Shown one piece after another: positions 15,879 to 24,545 of a stretch of DNA of 53,569 nucleotides. The DNA is taken from the NCBI RefSeq assembly GCF_003148565.1, contig NZ_QGGL01000010.1, positions 1 through 53,569 of the forward strand, written 5' to 3'. Each line of letters starts with the position of its first letter. The stretch's first letter is position 1. Source of the stretch: Tumebacillus permanentifrigoris. Lineage in GTDB: Bacteria > Bacillota > Bacilli > Tumebacillales > Tumebacillaceae. The notes under the pieces are model-generated. The model saw only the letters and a program-made list of their open reading frames with translations, ran no database searches and was not told the DNA's origin. The translations under genes and the position numbers were made by a program.

Positions 15879-17780
15879 GTGAAAAAAGCTCTGATTCGCT
15901 TGGAAGACGTTGGGCCGGGCGGGGAGTTTGGCACGGAGGAGCGCTTGCTGAAGCTGTGCGTGGTCGCGGATTTGCTCGCGCGCGAGGGCGTGCCTTTTCA
16001 GGTGGCGATGATTCCGCGCTTTGTCGATCCCAGCACCGGGTATGACAAGTCGATCGCGGATCGTACAGATCCCTTCGTGCGGAAGTTTTTGCGTGTGATC
16101 GAGTATTTGTGGCAACGCGGAGGCTCGATCGGCATGCACGGATATACACACCAATACGGCAAGGCTGTCAGTGCGGCAGGTTATGAGTTTTTCTACAGCG
16201 CGTGTGAGAGCGATTGCCCGCCGGAGGAGCCGGATGCGGCGTATCTGGAGCGGGAGGCGTTTGAGCACTCGTACTCGTCGAGTCGGATGCGGGCAGGGCT
16301 GGCGGCGGCAGAGCATGCAGGTGTGCCCGTGGACTGGTTTGAGGCCCCGCACTACGCGGCGGAGGGCAACGCTCGGCAGGTGTTGGAGGGGTGGGTCGGG
16401 GTGTTTTTTGAAAATGACCCGCGCCATGCCGAGACGAACAGACGCGTGCTGTTCGAGGACATCGACACGCCGTTGTATCGCGGGGCGGTGTATGTGCCGA
16501 CGCCGCTTTTTTATGTGGACGGTTCACACCCGGATCAGGATGTGGCGCGGATGTGCCGGGAGATTGAGACGTATTCGCCACAGGATCTGGCGGGGTTCTT
16601 TTTCCATGCGTTTTTGGAATTTCCGTTTATTCAGTTGGAGCCGACAGCGGGGGGCAAGATGCGCGTCAGGTATGACCAGAACTCCTATCTGCACCGCTTG
16701 ATCCGTTGTTTTAAAAAGCAAGGGTGGACGTTCGTGCCGTTGTTAAGTTTGGTGCCATTTGCCCCGTCGGCGAGGAAGACAGCGCTTTTTCCAGGTGCAG
16801 ATGTCGTGGTGTTGACCGCAGACCTAGATGGTGATGCGCGATCGGAGTTGCTGTTCTGGGAGCAGGAGACCGGGAATTGGTCGATGCTGCGGGCGCGCTT
16901 GGATGGATATCCGAACCGCAACCTTGGGCTCGGTGAGCCACAGTCCCTGCTGACCGGATGGGCGCAGGGCGCGTATTGGAAACCGTTTACCGGGGATGTG
17001 AACGGAGACGGACGGGCGGATGTGATCGTGCTCGATACGAACCGTGGGCAGTGGCAGGTGGCGTTGAGCGAGGGTGGGAAATTGGTGCCAGCGGTCGGGG
17101 ACCGCAACTTTCTGTGGCTGGAGAACTTCGCGGTTGGAGCGGATTGGGTGCCGCTGGTCGGGGACTTCAACGGGGATGGAAAAACGGACGTGGCGGGCTA
17201 TCACCGCACGACCGGCGAACTGCGTGTCGCGCTGAGCACGGGGGCGCACTTCGAAGAAGTGTGGGTCGCGGGGAACGCTGGTACGTCGGAGATGGTGCCG
17301 CACAGTTGGCTCAAGGGCTGGGTGATGGGGGCAGATTGGACGGTGGCTGCGGGCGACTTCAACGGGGATGGTCGTGCCGACCTCGTGGCATGGAACGCTC
17401 GAACGGGCGACTGGAAAGTGGCGCTGAGCGACGGGAAGCGGCTGATTCCAGCGCTTGGGCACCTGAGCCCCTACTGGCGGCGCGAGTTCGGTGTGGGTGA
17501 CCGTTGGCAGTTGCTGATCGGCGACGTGGATGGGGACGGGCGCGATGATGTCGTGCTGGTTGATCCGACCCAAGGCCAGTGGCTCGTTGCACGCAATGCT
17601 CGCGATCGCTTCGTCCCGCTCGACACCCCGTTTGGACCGTGGGCGGCAGGGGCGTATGCAGTCCCTTTTCTAGGAACCTTCACCGCAGACCGCCGCGTCT
17701 CGATCGGCATGCGGCAGCCGTTTTTGCGCGGGGGGAGTGTTGATTTTGCGGTTTCGCTGATCGGGAGAAAAAAGGGCTAG
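15879..17780 (+). CDS. DUF2334/polysaccharide deacetylase-like protein with FG-GAP repeats
   Basis: The 633-residue protein fuses two modules. The N-terminal half (about 1-300) is a DUF2334/NodB-like hydrolase: 'LIRLEDVGPGG' supplies the Asp and 'GMHGYTHQYG' the HxxxH metal site. The C-terminal half carries five FG-GAP/VCBS beta-propeller repeats marked by DxDxDG-type calcium loops ('DLDGDARSEL', 'DVNGDGRADV', 'DFNGDGKTDV', 'DFNGDGRADL', 'DVDGDGRDDV'). GTG at 15879 is chosen because GGGAGGG lies before it. Odd: there is no signal peptide although both modules usually work outside the cell. Either export is non-classical or the true start differs. Confidence 0.85.
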   Translation: MKKALIRLEDVGPGGEFGTEERLLKLCVVADLLAREGVPFQVAMIPRFVDPSTGYDKSIADRTDPFVRKFLRVIEYLWQRGGSIGMHGYTHQYGKAVSAAGYEFFYSACESDCPPEEPDAAYLEREAFEHSYSSSRMRAGLAAAEHAGVPVDWFEAPHYAAEGNARQVLEGWVGVFFENDPRHAETNRRVLFEDIDTPLYRGAVYVPTPLFYVDGSHPDQDVARMCREIETYSPQDLAGFFFHAFLEFPFIQLEPTAGGKMRVRYDQNSYLHRLIRCFKKQGWTFVPLLSLVPFAPSARKTALFPGADVVVLTADLDGDARSELLFWEQETGNWSMLRARLDGYPNRNLGLGEPQSLLTGWAQGAYWKPFTGDVNGDGRADVIVLDTNRGQWQVALSEGGKLVPAVGDRNFLWLENFAVGADWVPLVGDFNGDGKTDVAGYHRTTGELRVALSTGAHFEEVWVAGNAGTSEMVPHSWLKGWVMGADWTVAAGDFNGDGRADLVAWNARTGDWKVALSDGKRLIPALGHLSPYWRREFGVGDRWQLLIGDVDGDGRDDVVLVDPTQGQWLVARNARDRFVPLDTPFGPWAAGAYAVPFLGTFTADRRVSIGMRQPFLRGGSVDFAVSLIGRKKG

Positions 17781-17788
17781 CTGTCCGC

Positions 17789-17818
17789 TTGACTTGGTTC
17801 CTACAAATTGGGTAAGAT
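17789..17818 (+). promoter_or_regulatory. Sigma-A promoter of the glycyl-tRNA synthetase leader
   Basis: TTGACT (17789-17794) and TAAGAT (17813-17818), 18-base spacer, immediately before the T-box leader. Confidence 0.65.
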
Positions 17819-17821
17819 AGT

Positions 17822-18056
17822 TTCAACGTAAAATGTTGCGGCGATGAAGGAACAGATAGTACCTGTCGTTCCATCCAACAGCGAGTCGGGGACGGTGTGA
17901 GCCCGGTGGATGCAGGCAGGGAAACGGCGGTTTCGGAGCTGCAAATCGTGAAGAGGTGGGCGTGGCGAGTTCTCGCTGCGTCAACTAGGGTGGAACCGCG
18001 GGAAGCAAGCTCCCGTCCCTAGGCTGTTTAGCCAGCCATTGGGACGGGAGCTTTTT
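17822..18056 (+). promoter_or_regulatory. T-box riboswitch (glycine), with terminator
   Basis: This leader senses uncharged tRNA-Gly and allows read-through into the synthetase gene. The T-box proper, AGGGTGGAACCGCGG, is at 17987-18001. An S-turn AGTA (about 17859) and GAAA facing strand at 17921 place the specifier loop, where GGC (17926-17928) is the likely glycine codon; an off-by-one reading (CGG) cannot be excluded by eye. The terminator stem is AGCTCCCGTCCC (18008-18019) with GGGACGGGAGCT (18041-18052) plus a T run. The order and spacing match the B. subtilis glyQS leader. Confidence 0.93.
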
Positions 18057-18107
18057 GTATGCTCTTGGCCCTGGGCTGAGCCCACACCCGTGAAGGAGAT
18101 GTTACAG

Positions 18108-19490
18108 ATGAGTGTTAAAATGGAAGAAATCGTAGCGTTGGCGAAACACCGTGGTTTTATTTTCCCAGGTTCAGAAATCTATGGTGGCCTCGCCAACACT
18201 TGGGACTACGGCCCGCTCGGCGTCGAGTTTAAAAACAACGTCAAAAAAGCATGGTGGAAAAAGTTCATTCAGGAGTCCCCGTACAACGTCGGTCTCGACG
18301 CGGCGATCTTGATGAACCCGAAGACATGGGTGGCATCTGGTCACGTCGGCAACTTCAACGACCCGATGATCGACTGCAAGTCCTGTAAAGCCCGCCACCG
18401 TGCAGACAAGCTGATCGAGGAAGCGCTGGGTGCCAAGGACATCGAGATCATCGTCGACGGCATGACGTTTGCACAGATGGCCGATCTGATCAAGGAACAC
18501 AACATCGCGTGCCCGGATTGTGGCGCACATGACTTCACCGACATCCGCCAGTTCAACCTGATGTTCAAAACCTTCCAAGGCGTCACGGAGTCCTCCACCA
18601 ACGAGATCTTCATGCGTCCGGAGACGGCACAAGGGATTTTCGTCAACTTCAAAAACGTACAGCGCACGATGCGCAAAAAACTTCCGTTTGGTATCGGCCA
18701 AATCGGTAAATCGTTCCGCAACGAGATCACGCCGGGGAACTTCACGTTCCGTACCCGCGAGTTCGAGCAGATGGAATTGGAGTTTTTCTGCAAGCCGGGT
18801 GAAGAGTTGAAATGGTTCGACTACTGGCGTCAAGAGATGAAGTCGTGGCTGTTGAACCTCGGTCTGAAGGAAGACGGCCTGCGCCTGCGCGATCATGACG
18901 CGGATGAACTGTCCCACTACTCGAACGCGACGACCGACTTTGAATACAAGTTCCCGTTTGGTTGGGGCGAACTGTGGGGCCTCGCGTCCCGCACCGACTT
19001 CGACCTCAAGCGTCATATGGAGCACTCCGGTGAGGACTTCCATTACCTCGACCCGGAAACCAACGAGAAGTACGTGCCGTACTGCATCGAACCGGCACTG
19101 GGTGCGGACCGCGTGACGCTCGCGTTCCTGATCGACTCTTATGAAGAGCAGCAACTGGAAGGCGGCGATTCCCGCACGGTCCTGCACCTGCACCCGGCAC
19201 TGGCTCCGTTCAAAGCGGCAATCTTCCCGCTCTCGAAAAAGCTCTCCGAGCCGGCGACGAAAGTGTTCGCAGATCTGGCGAAGAACTTCAATGTGGATTA
19301 TGACGAGACCGGCTCGATTGGCAAGCGCTACCGCCGCCATGATGAAATCGGCACGCCGTTCTGCATCACGTTCGACTTTGAGTCCGAGACCGACGGCGCT
19401 GTGACCGTGCGCGACCGCGATACGATGGAACAGACGCGTATGCCGATTGCAGAGTTGAAGTCGTTTATTGAGTCGAAACTGGAGTTTTAA
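18108..19490 (+). CDS. glyS: Glycine--tRNA ligase, single-chain dimeric type
   Basis: The 460-residue class II synthetase of the eukaryote/archaeal-like alpha2 type charges tRNA-Gly with glycine. Motifs seen: N-terminal '[24 protein letters not shown]', a Cys4 zinc-like pair ('CKSC' near 88 and 'CPDC' near 138), '[13 protein letters not shown]' and '[17 protein letters not shown]' (motif 2), '[13 protein letters not shown]' (motif 3), then the anticodon-binding domain. ATG at 18108 is preferred (AAGGAG nine bases before); an upstream in-frame start at 18039 overlaps the T-box terminator. It is controlled by the T-box leader directly upstream and ended by a strong terminator. Confidence 0.97.
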   Translation: MSVKMEEIVALAKHRGFIFPGSEIYGGLANTWDYGPLGVEFKNNVKKAWWKKFIQESPYNVGLDAAILMNPKTWVASGHVGNFNDPMIDCKSCKARHRADKLIEEALGAKDIEIIVDGMTFAQMADLIKEHNIACPDCGAHDFTDIRQFNLMFKTFQGVTESSTNEIFMRPETAQGIFVNFKNVQRTMRKKLPFGIGQIGKSFRNEITPGNFTFRTREFEQMELEFFCKPGEELKWFDYWRQEMKSWLLNLGLKEDGLRLRDHDADELSHYSNATTDFEYKFPFGWGELWGLASRTDFDLKRHMEHSGEDFHYLDPETNEKYVPYCIEPALGADRVTLAFLIDSYEEQQLEGGDSRTVLHLHPALAPFKAAIFPLSKKLSEPATKVFADLAKNFNVDYDETGSIGKRYRRHDEIGTPFCITFDFESETDGAVTVRDRDTMEQTRMPIAELKSFIESKLEF

Positions 19491-19498
19491 ACGGTAGG

Positions 19499-19531
19499 AA
19501 AAAGGGAACTGCACATGCAGTTCCCTTTTTT
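19499..19531. terminator. Bidirectional-looking terminator after glyS
   Basis: AAAGGGAACTGCA (19501-19513) pairs with TGCAGTTCCCTTT (19516-19528), flanked by A and T runs. Confidence 0.92.
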
Positions 19532-19631
19532 CGTCTCGTTGTTCGAAGCAATTCTCTGCCAACAGAGCGTGTCCGCTAAGCGAATCTGTAATTTGATCGA
19601 GTTAACTAGTGAATTATTTATAAATAGGTTA

Positions 19632-19660
19632 TTGATTTTTCGTGCTATTTTGGATATGAT
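19632..19660 (+). promoter_or_regulatory. Candidate promoter of the RiPP cluster
   Basis: TTGATT (19632-19637) and TATGAT (19655-19660) with a 17-base spacer, 59 bases before the exporter gene, in an AT-rich gap that follows a terminator. Only promoter-like site seen in front of the cluster. Confidence 0.55.
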
Positions 19661-19718
19661 TTGGTTAAGAAACACACCGAGGAATCAACACTTAAAATGA
19701 GGGAGTAGAAAATTCACC

Positions 19719-20993
19719 ATGTCAAGACAATGGACTGTCCCTTTTCGTTATAAAGGGTTTCGTTGGTTCTTCTTGGGCCAATCGATCACCACGCTGGGTG
19801 ACTGGATCAGTTATGTGATCCTCCCGGTGCTCTTGTACCACATCAACAACGATCCGAAATTGATCGGGCTGCTGATGTTGTGCAGGTTCCTGCCGAGTAT
19901 CTTCGTCGCTCCGTTTGTCGGGCGCGTCTTGCGCAAGTTCTCGACTCTGCGCGTGATGATCGCGGCAGACGTCCTGCAGGGGATCTGTTATCTGATGTTT
20001 CTCTACACGACGAATGTCTGGATCATTTTCCTCCTACAGATTCTAATCGCGCTGGGGATGGCCTTCTACCGACCGGGCCGGGTGACCTTGATCCCGAAGC
20101 TTGTCCCGGAGGAGTCGTTGCTCGCCCGTGCGAACAGCTATATCTTTGGCGTTTCGCAGTTCATGATGTTGTTGGGTCCGGCCATCGGGGGTCTGATTTT
20201 CGGAATTCTCGGTCTCCAGATCGGGATCGTGTTCAATGCGGCGACGTTCTGGATCTCAGCTCTGACGCTGATGTTCGTCCGGGTGGACGAGCAGGGGGCT
20301 TCAGAGCAGGGAGCGGCGCAGAGCCAGGACGCACAGCCACAAGCGCAATCGGCTGAACCGGAGAAGACCTTCCGCGCGAAACTCGGTTTTCTCATCGGCG
20401 ATCAGACCCGCCAGTTGTTACTCTTCATCGTCATCGGCGATGTCGTTGGCAGCATGGGCTTCGGAGCCCTGAACGTCATGTTCCCGATCGTGTCGTCCGA
20501 CGTGTTCGGCTCGCCACAGGAAGTCTACGGGTACTTGATGTCGGCGCTCGGCGGCGGTCTGTTCCTCGGCACGATGTGGGGTCCGACGCTCATGAAGAAG
20601 ATTTCGAGCGACTTGCTGTTCTGCTTGGCGATGATCGCCGGCGGGGCATGCGTCATCGCATTTGGTTGGTCGGGTCTGGTGCTGCTCTCGGTGGCGATGA
20701 TCTTCCTGATTGGGATCTGGAACGGGATTCAGGACAACGCTTTGATCACTTTTATTCAGACTGCGACTTCGGAACGCGGCGACACCGCGGACGTTTTTTC
20801 GATCTACCAAGGGTTGATCTCCGCCACCATCGCCGTTGCGATGATCGGATCAACCTCGCTCGCTTCGGTGGTCGGCGTAAGCAAGACGATCGTGATCATG
20901 GGTCTGATTCCGCTGCTCATCGGCCTCTGTACCGTTGCAGCGCGTACCCGCCTTCGTGAGAAGATGGGCAAAACCAACAATTTAACTCTTTGA
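19719..20993 (+). CDS. MFS transporter, probable exporter of the RiPP cluster
   Basis: The 424-residue protein has twelve predicted membrane helices in two halves of six. The loop between them (about 190-220) is Gln/Ala/Glu-rich. It fits the MFS_3 group (enterobactin-exporter-like), with 'FLGQSITTLGDWISYVILPVLLY' as first helix and 'GRVTLIPKLVPEESLLARAN' as the helix 4-5 region. It starts 16 bases before the radical SAM gene and is the first gene of a five-gene unit, so export of the modified peptide, or self-protection, is the natural guess. GGGAGTAG precedes the ATG. Confidence 0.9.
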   Translation: MSRQWTVPFRYKGFRWFFLGQSITTLGDWISYVILPVLLYHINNDPKLIGLLMLCRFLPSIFVAPFVGRVLRKFSTLRVMIAADVLQGICYLMFLYTTNVWIIFLLQILIALGMAFYRPGRVTLIPKLVPEESLLARANSYIFGVSQFMMLLGPAIGGLIFGILGLQIGIVFNAATFWISALTLMFVRVDEQGASEQGAAQSQDAQPQAQSAEPEKTFRAKLGFLIGDQTRQLLLFIVIGDVVGSMGFGALNVMFPIVSSDVFGSPQEVYGYLMSALGGGLFLGTMWGPTLMKKISSDLLFCLAMIAGGACVIAFGWSGLVLLSVAMIFLIGIWNGIQDNALITFIQTATSERGDTADVFSIYQGLISATIAVAMIGSTSLASVVGVSKTIVIMGLIPLLIGLCTVAARTRLREKMGKTNNLTL

Positions 20994-21009
20994 GTAAGGG
21001 GCGATAGAG

Positions 21010-23433
21010 ATGGATGTCAGGCCGCTTCTGGTTTTCCCGCCGGGTTGGACGCCGTTCGGACCGTATCTTGCACTTCCGGCACTCAAGGGATACTTGGAAA
21101 ATAGAGATGTACACTGCGAGATCATGGATTTGAACGTGGACTTTTTCGACTATCTGTTCACGCCAGAGTTCATGGCGGAGTGCTACGAGATCGTGAAGGA
21201 CAAGCACGAGGAGCTGGATACGCGTGAGACGTTGACCCAGGAGGAACGTGTTTTGTACAACAAGTACGCCCGTGCGATGTTGAGCAAGAATACGATCACC
21301 AACGTCAACAAAGCCAAGGACACGATCCGCTCCGATGAATACTACGACCTGTCCAAAGCCAAGTACACGCAGAATATCCTGTTTGACGCTTTGCATCTGG
21401 TCGCCTCCCGCTATGACGGGATCACAATTCGCTTCAATAAGATCGGCCTGAAGTATAGCTCGAGATCCACGAAACAGGTTTTGCAAGCTGTGGAGGACCG
21501 GATTCTCAATCCGTTCATTCAATACTACGAACGCAACGTGATTCCGGGCATCCAAGAGAGTGGCCATACGTTTGTCGGCATCTCGATCACAAGCGAGTCG
21601 CAGTTGATCGCTGGGATCACGCTCGCGAAGTTGATTCGCGAGCACTGCCCGAATGTGCAGCATATCACCTTCGGCGGGAACATGATGACGCGCCTCGCCA
21701 CCGGCTGGGAACAGCCGCATCCCTTTTTCGAGATCTTTGACACCTGTGTCATGTACGAGGGGGAGGAGGGGCTCTATCAACTGCTGACGGCGCTTGCAAC
21801 CGACCAGCCGCTGGCGTTCGTCCCGAACCTATGCTATGTGGAAGACGGGAAACTGGTCAAGAACTCGGCCGTCACGGTTGCCGTACACGAATTGGCGGTG
21901 CCGAACTTCGATGGGTTCCCGATGGAGAAATACTTCATGCCAGATCTCGTGCTCCCGCTCTACAGTGCCAAGAGCTGTTATGCACGCTGCACGTTCTGTA
22001 CGATTCCCTATGCCAGCCACGGAAAATACAGAATCTTAGATATCGACCAGATTTATGAAATCATGAATGAACTCTCGCAGCGCTACAACACAAAGTATTT
22101 CACCTTTGTGGACGAGACGTTCGCGCCCAATACGATGCGCAAAGTGGCTCAGGCGCTGATCGACAACAACGCCGACTTCCTGTGGTACGGGGAAACGCGA
22201 TTTACCAAGTCGTTCACCAAGGAGTTTTGCGATCACATCTACCAGGGCGGTTGCCGCAAGATCCAGTTTGGTTTGGAATCCTACGACCAGCGCGTGCTGA
22301 ACATGATGAAGAAGGACACGAAGGTCGAATGGATCGAACCGACGCTCGTCAACTGTTTCGAAGCAGGGATCGCGGCGCATCTGTTCTTCATGATCGGTTT
22401 CCCCACAGAGGAGCGGCATGAGGCGTTGAAGACCATCGAGTTTTCCCGTCGTATGCTCGACCTCTCGCGCAACACCTACAACAACCCGCACTCAACCCGT
22501 GGCTTCGGGACCTTCGGTCTCGACAAGTACTCAGGCGTTTGGATGAACCCAGAGGAATACGGCATCCAGATCACCGACCCCGGAGAAGAGTATGACCTCG
22601 CACTAAACCTCGACTATGAAGCGACGATCGGTCTCACGGCCGATGAAGCAGAGCAAGTTGTCTCCCTCTACAACCAGAACCCCTACACCATCTTAGATCA
22701 AACCAACTATCAATCGTTCCATGAATCAGCGAACAAACTGCACGCCGAGGAGGAACCGTTCCTTCGCTTGTGCCTGAATGAATCGACGGAAGAGAGCATG
22801 CCGACGTATTTCAACGTCCGTGTCCGTCTCGCCAGCCGTCCGCCCTCCGAAACGCTCTCGCTGGACGAGGAGACGCTCGCCTTCACGATGAAGCGCGACC
22901 TCTCGCGCAAGGATCTGGCGACCAACGAAAACATTCTCTTCTATAACAGCAAGACTCGTCGTTACTTCCAATTGGAGTCACGCTACCAGCCAATCGTGGA
23001 CAGCTTGCAGGCCGGTGTTCTAACGGTCGGTGATATCCAAGGTGATGCCGACCTGCTCGAACGGTTCGAAGACCTGCTGTACTATGACATGCTGTTGCTA
23101 CAAGGTCAGCGCTCATCTGTACAGAAACTCGATGTGCTCGACAGCCCGTTGCATTTCAACAAAGCGGCGACCCCGGTGCAGACCGGCGAGAAGGAAATCG
23201 TCCTGTTCAACCGCGTGACGGGCGAGATTATGAAAATGAACTCTCTGTCCTATGGCATCCTCCAGTTGCTGGACGGGAATCAGACGCTGCAAGAGTTGAT
23301 GGGCGTTCTGCGAAGCAATTCCATCCCGGTGGACGAAGGGCTTTTGCAAGGCCTCGTGAAAAGCGGGCTGCACAATGGCATGATCCATTTCAGCGAACCG
23401 TTCGTGGAGTCTCGACAGGCTGAGCTGGCTTGA
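21010..23433 (+). CDS. B12-binding radical SAM enzyme with C-terminal RRE/PqqD-like domains
   Basis: The 807-residue enzyme reads in order: a cobalamin-binding Rossmann domain (about 1-250, 'LLVFPPGWTPFGPYLALPAL' to 'HITFGGNMMTRL', without the DxHxxG base-off His); a radical SAM barrel with the 4Fe-4S motif CYARCTFC (Cys 323, 327, 330) and 'GLESYDQRVLNMMKK'; then two PqqD-like units at about 638-700 ('ENILFYNSKTRRYFQL') and 727-790 ('KEIVLFNRVTGEIMKM...'). Such units bind leader peptides of ribosomal peptides. The precursor gene starts 32 bases downstream. Predicted chemistry is methylation or C-C bond formation on the peptide. GGGCGATAGAG precedes the ATG. Confidence 0.92.
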   Translation: MDVRPLLVFPPGWTPFGPYLALPALKGYLENRDVHCEIMDLNVDFFDYLFTPEFMAECYEIVKDKHEELDTRETLTQEERVLYNKYARAMLSKNTITNVNKAKDTIRSDEYYDLSKAKYTQNILFDALHLVASRYDGITIRFNKIGLKYSSRSTKQVLQAVEDRILNPFIQYYERNVIPGIQESGHTFVGISITSESQLIAGITLAKLIREHCPNVQHITFGGNMMTRLATGWEQPHPFFEIFDTCVMYEGEEGLYQLLTALATDQPLAFVPNLCYVEDGKLVKNSAVTVAVHELAVPNFDGFPMEKYFMPDLVLPLYSAKSCYARCTFCTIPYASHGKYRILDIDQIYEIMNELSQRYNTKYFTFVDETFAPNTMRKVAQALIDNNADFLWYGETRFTKSFTKEFCDHIYQGGCRKIQFGLESYDQRVLNMMKKDTKVEWIEPTLVNCFEAGIAAHLFFMIGFPTEERHEALKTIEFSRRMLDLSRNTYNNPHSTRGFGTFGLDKYSGVWMNPEEYGIQITDPGEEYDLALNLDYEATIGLTADEAEQVVSLYNQNPYTILDQTNYQSFHESANKLHAEEEPFLRLCLNESTEESMPTYFNVRVRLASRPPSETLSLDEETLAFTMKRDLSRKDLATNENILFYNSKTRRYFQLESRYQPIVDSLQAGVLTVGDIQGDADLLERFEDLLYYDMLLLQGQRSSVQKLDVLDSPLHFNKAATPVQTGEKEIVLFNRVTGEIMKMNSLSYGILQLLDGNQTLQELMGVLRSNSIPVDEGLLQGLVKSGLHNGMIHFSEPFVESRQAELA

Positions 23434-23465
23434 TGACCCTTCGCTTTTGAAAGGAGGTGATTAGA

Positions 23466-23567
23466 ATGTCCGTTGAACAACTCCGCAACCTCGCAACCGA
23501 GGAAGAAATCCAGTTCGAAGAAATCGATGTAGTAGAAGCAAACAACTCCAAGTACGCGGCTGCCTAA
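23466..23567 (+). CDS. RiPP precursor peptide (33 residues)
   Basis: The ATG at 23466 follows a near-perfect AAGGAGGTGA. The product has 33 residues: an acidic leader ('VEQLRNLATEEEIQFEEIDV') and a short C-terminal core ending NNSKYAAA. It contains no Cys, Trp or His; candidate modification sites are two Asn, Ser, Lys and Tyr in the last eight residues. It sits between the radical SAM gene with leader-binding domains and the MNIO gene, the usual place for a precursor. It is followed by a stable hairpin. Too short for routine gene calling. Confidence 0.85.
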   Translation: MSVEQLRNLATEEEIQFEEIDVVEANNSKYAAA

Positions 23568-23597
23568 TGGCGGTTAGGTGTCTCAAATGATTCACGT

Positions 23598-23638
23598 GAG
23601 GAAGTTTGTTGCGGCCTTCGAGCCTCGACAACTTCCTC
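23598..23638 (+). promoter_or_regulatory. Stable hairpin between precursor and MNIO genes
   Basis: GAGGAAGTT (23598-23606) pairs with AACTTCCTC (23630-23638), extended by GTTG/CGAC after a bulged T. No T run follows, so it is more likely an mRNA-processing or stabilising element, or a partial attenuator giving more precursor than enzyme, than a full terminator. Confidence 0.6.
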
Positions 23639-23666
23639 ATTCTTATATAGAAGGGGGTACATCTCA

Positions 23667-24545
23667 ATGACGTTTGATCCTAAAACGTTTGATTTCAAGC
23701 AACTGCCCAAAATGGGGCTGGGGGTAGGACTCGATATCCACGATACCCAACCGAACATCCCAAACGTACTCCGCTTGAACAACGGCCACTTCGACTACCT
23801 TGAGTTTTACACCAGCAACCGCACCAGCATGACCGACCATGTCAAGCAGATGGTCGACAGCAACCTGCCCTTGCTCTACCACAATGAAATTCTCGACGTC
23901 TGCTGTCCGATCGACGGCTTGGAAGAGGCGCAGAGCATGGTCGTTGAGTATGTCAAAGTCCTGAATGCCAAGTGGTGCATCGAGGAAGCTGCGTTCCGCT
24001 CTGTCGGCGACAAGCGCTGTGACTTCATGATCCCGGCCCTGTTAACCGAGGAATCGCTGAAGACGACCATCGAAAACCTCCAGTTTATCCAGTCACACTT
24101 TCCATGTCCGGTGTTTCTGGAAAACCCGCCGTTCCAATTCGTCTACGGCGGTATCCACATCGTGGACTTCATGTCGCGACTTGCCCAAGAGCTCGACACG
24201 GCGTTCGTGCTCGATCTCGGCCACCTCTGGTCCTATCAAGTGGCTGCCGGTTTGCCGTGGGATGCGAACCTCGACAACTTGGCGTCCGACCGCATCATCG
24301 AGATCCACGTGGCGGGCGGTACATGGATGGAGAAAAACGGGGTCCAAGCCTACATCGACTCACATGGTCACGATAACGGTGTGATCTTCGAAGAGACCTA
24401 CCGCTACCTCGACTACATGCTCCCACGCACGAAGAACTTAAAAGGCGTCACCTACGAAGCGGAAGGCACACCCGATGATGTGCTTTTGCAAAACCTCGTC
24501 GATCTACGGGCGCGTTGCCAGTCGTTCTTGGAGGTGAAGGCATGA
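23667..24545 (+). CDS. DUF692 multinuclear iron oxidase (MNIO), MbnB-like RiPP enzyme
   Basis: The 292-residue TIM-barrel enzyme belongs to the DUF692 family, whose characterised members are multinuclear non-haem iron oxidases acting on peptide side chains. Expected metal-ligand positions are visible: His 72 ('LLYHNEILD'), Glu 152 ('VFLENPP'), Asp 183 and His 186 ('LDLGHLW'), His 214 ('IEIHVAGG'), His 233/235 ('DSHGHDNG') and Glu 242. It lies 99 bases after the precursor gene and overlaps the partner gene by four bases. AGAAGGGGG precedes the ATG. Known family substrates are mostly Cys, Asp or Asn; this precursor has no Cys, pointing to an Asn or C-terminal modification. Confidence 0.92.
   Translation: MTFDPKTFDFKQLPKMGLGVGLDIHDTQPNIPNVLRLNNGHFDYLEFYTSNRTSMTDHVKQMVDSNLPLLYHNEILDVCCPIDGLEEAQSMVVEYVKVLNAKWCIEEAAFRSVGDKRCDFMIPALLTEESLKTTIENLQFIQSHFPCPVFLENPPFQFVYGGIHIVDFMSRLAQELDTAFVLDLGHLWSYQVAAGLPWDANLDNLASDRIIEIHVAGGTWMEKNGVQAYIDSHGHDNGVIFEETYRYLDYMLPRTKNLKGVTYEAEGTPDDVLLQNLVDLRARCQSFLEVKA

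Noticed and set aside
18171-19562. 463-codon minus-strand ORF
   Set aside because: Antisense of the recognised glycyl-tRNA synthetase gene.
19515-19700. 61-codon plus-strand ORF before the exporter
   Set aside because: Begins inside a terminator and overlaps the promoter-like region; no ribosome site.
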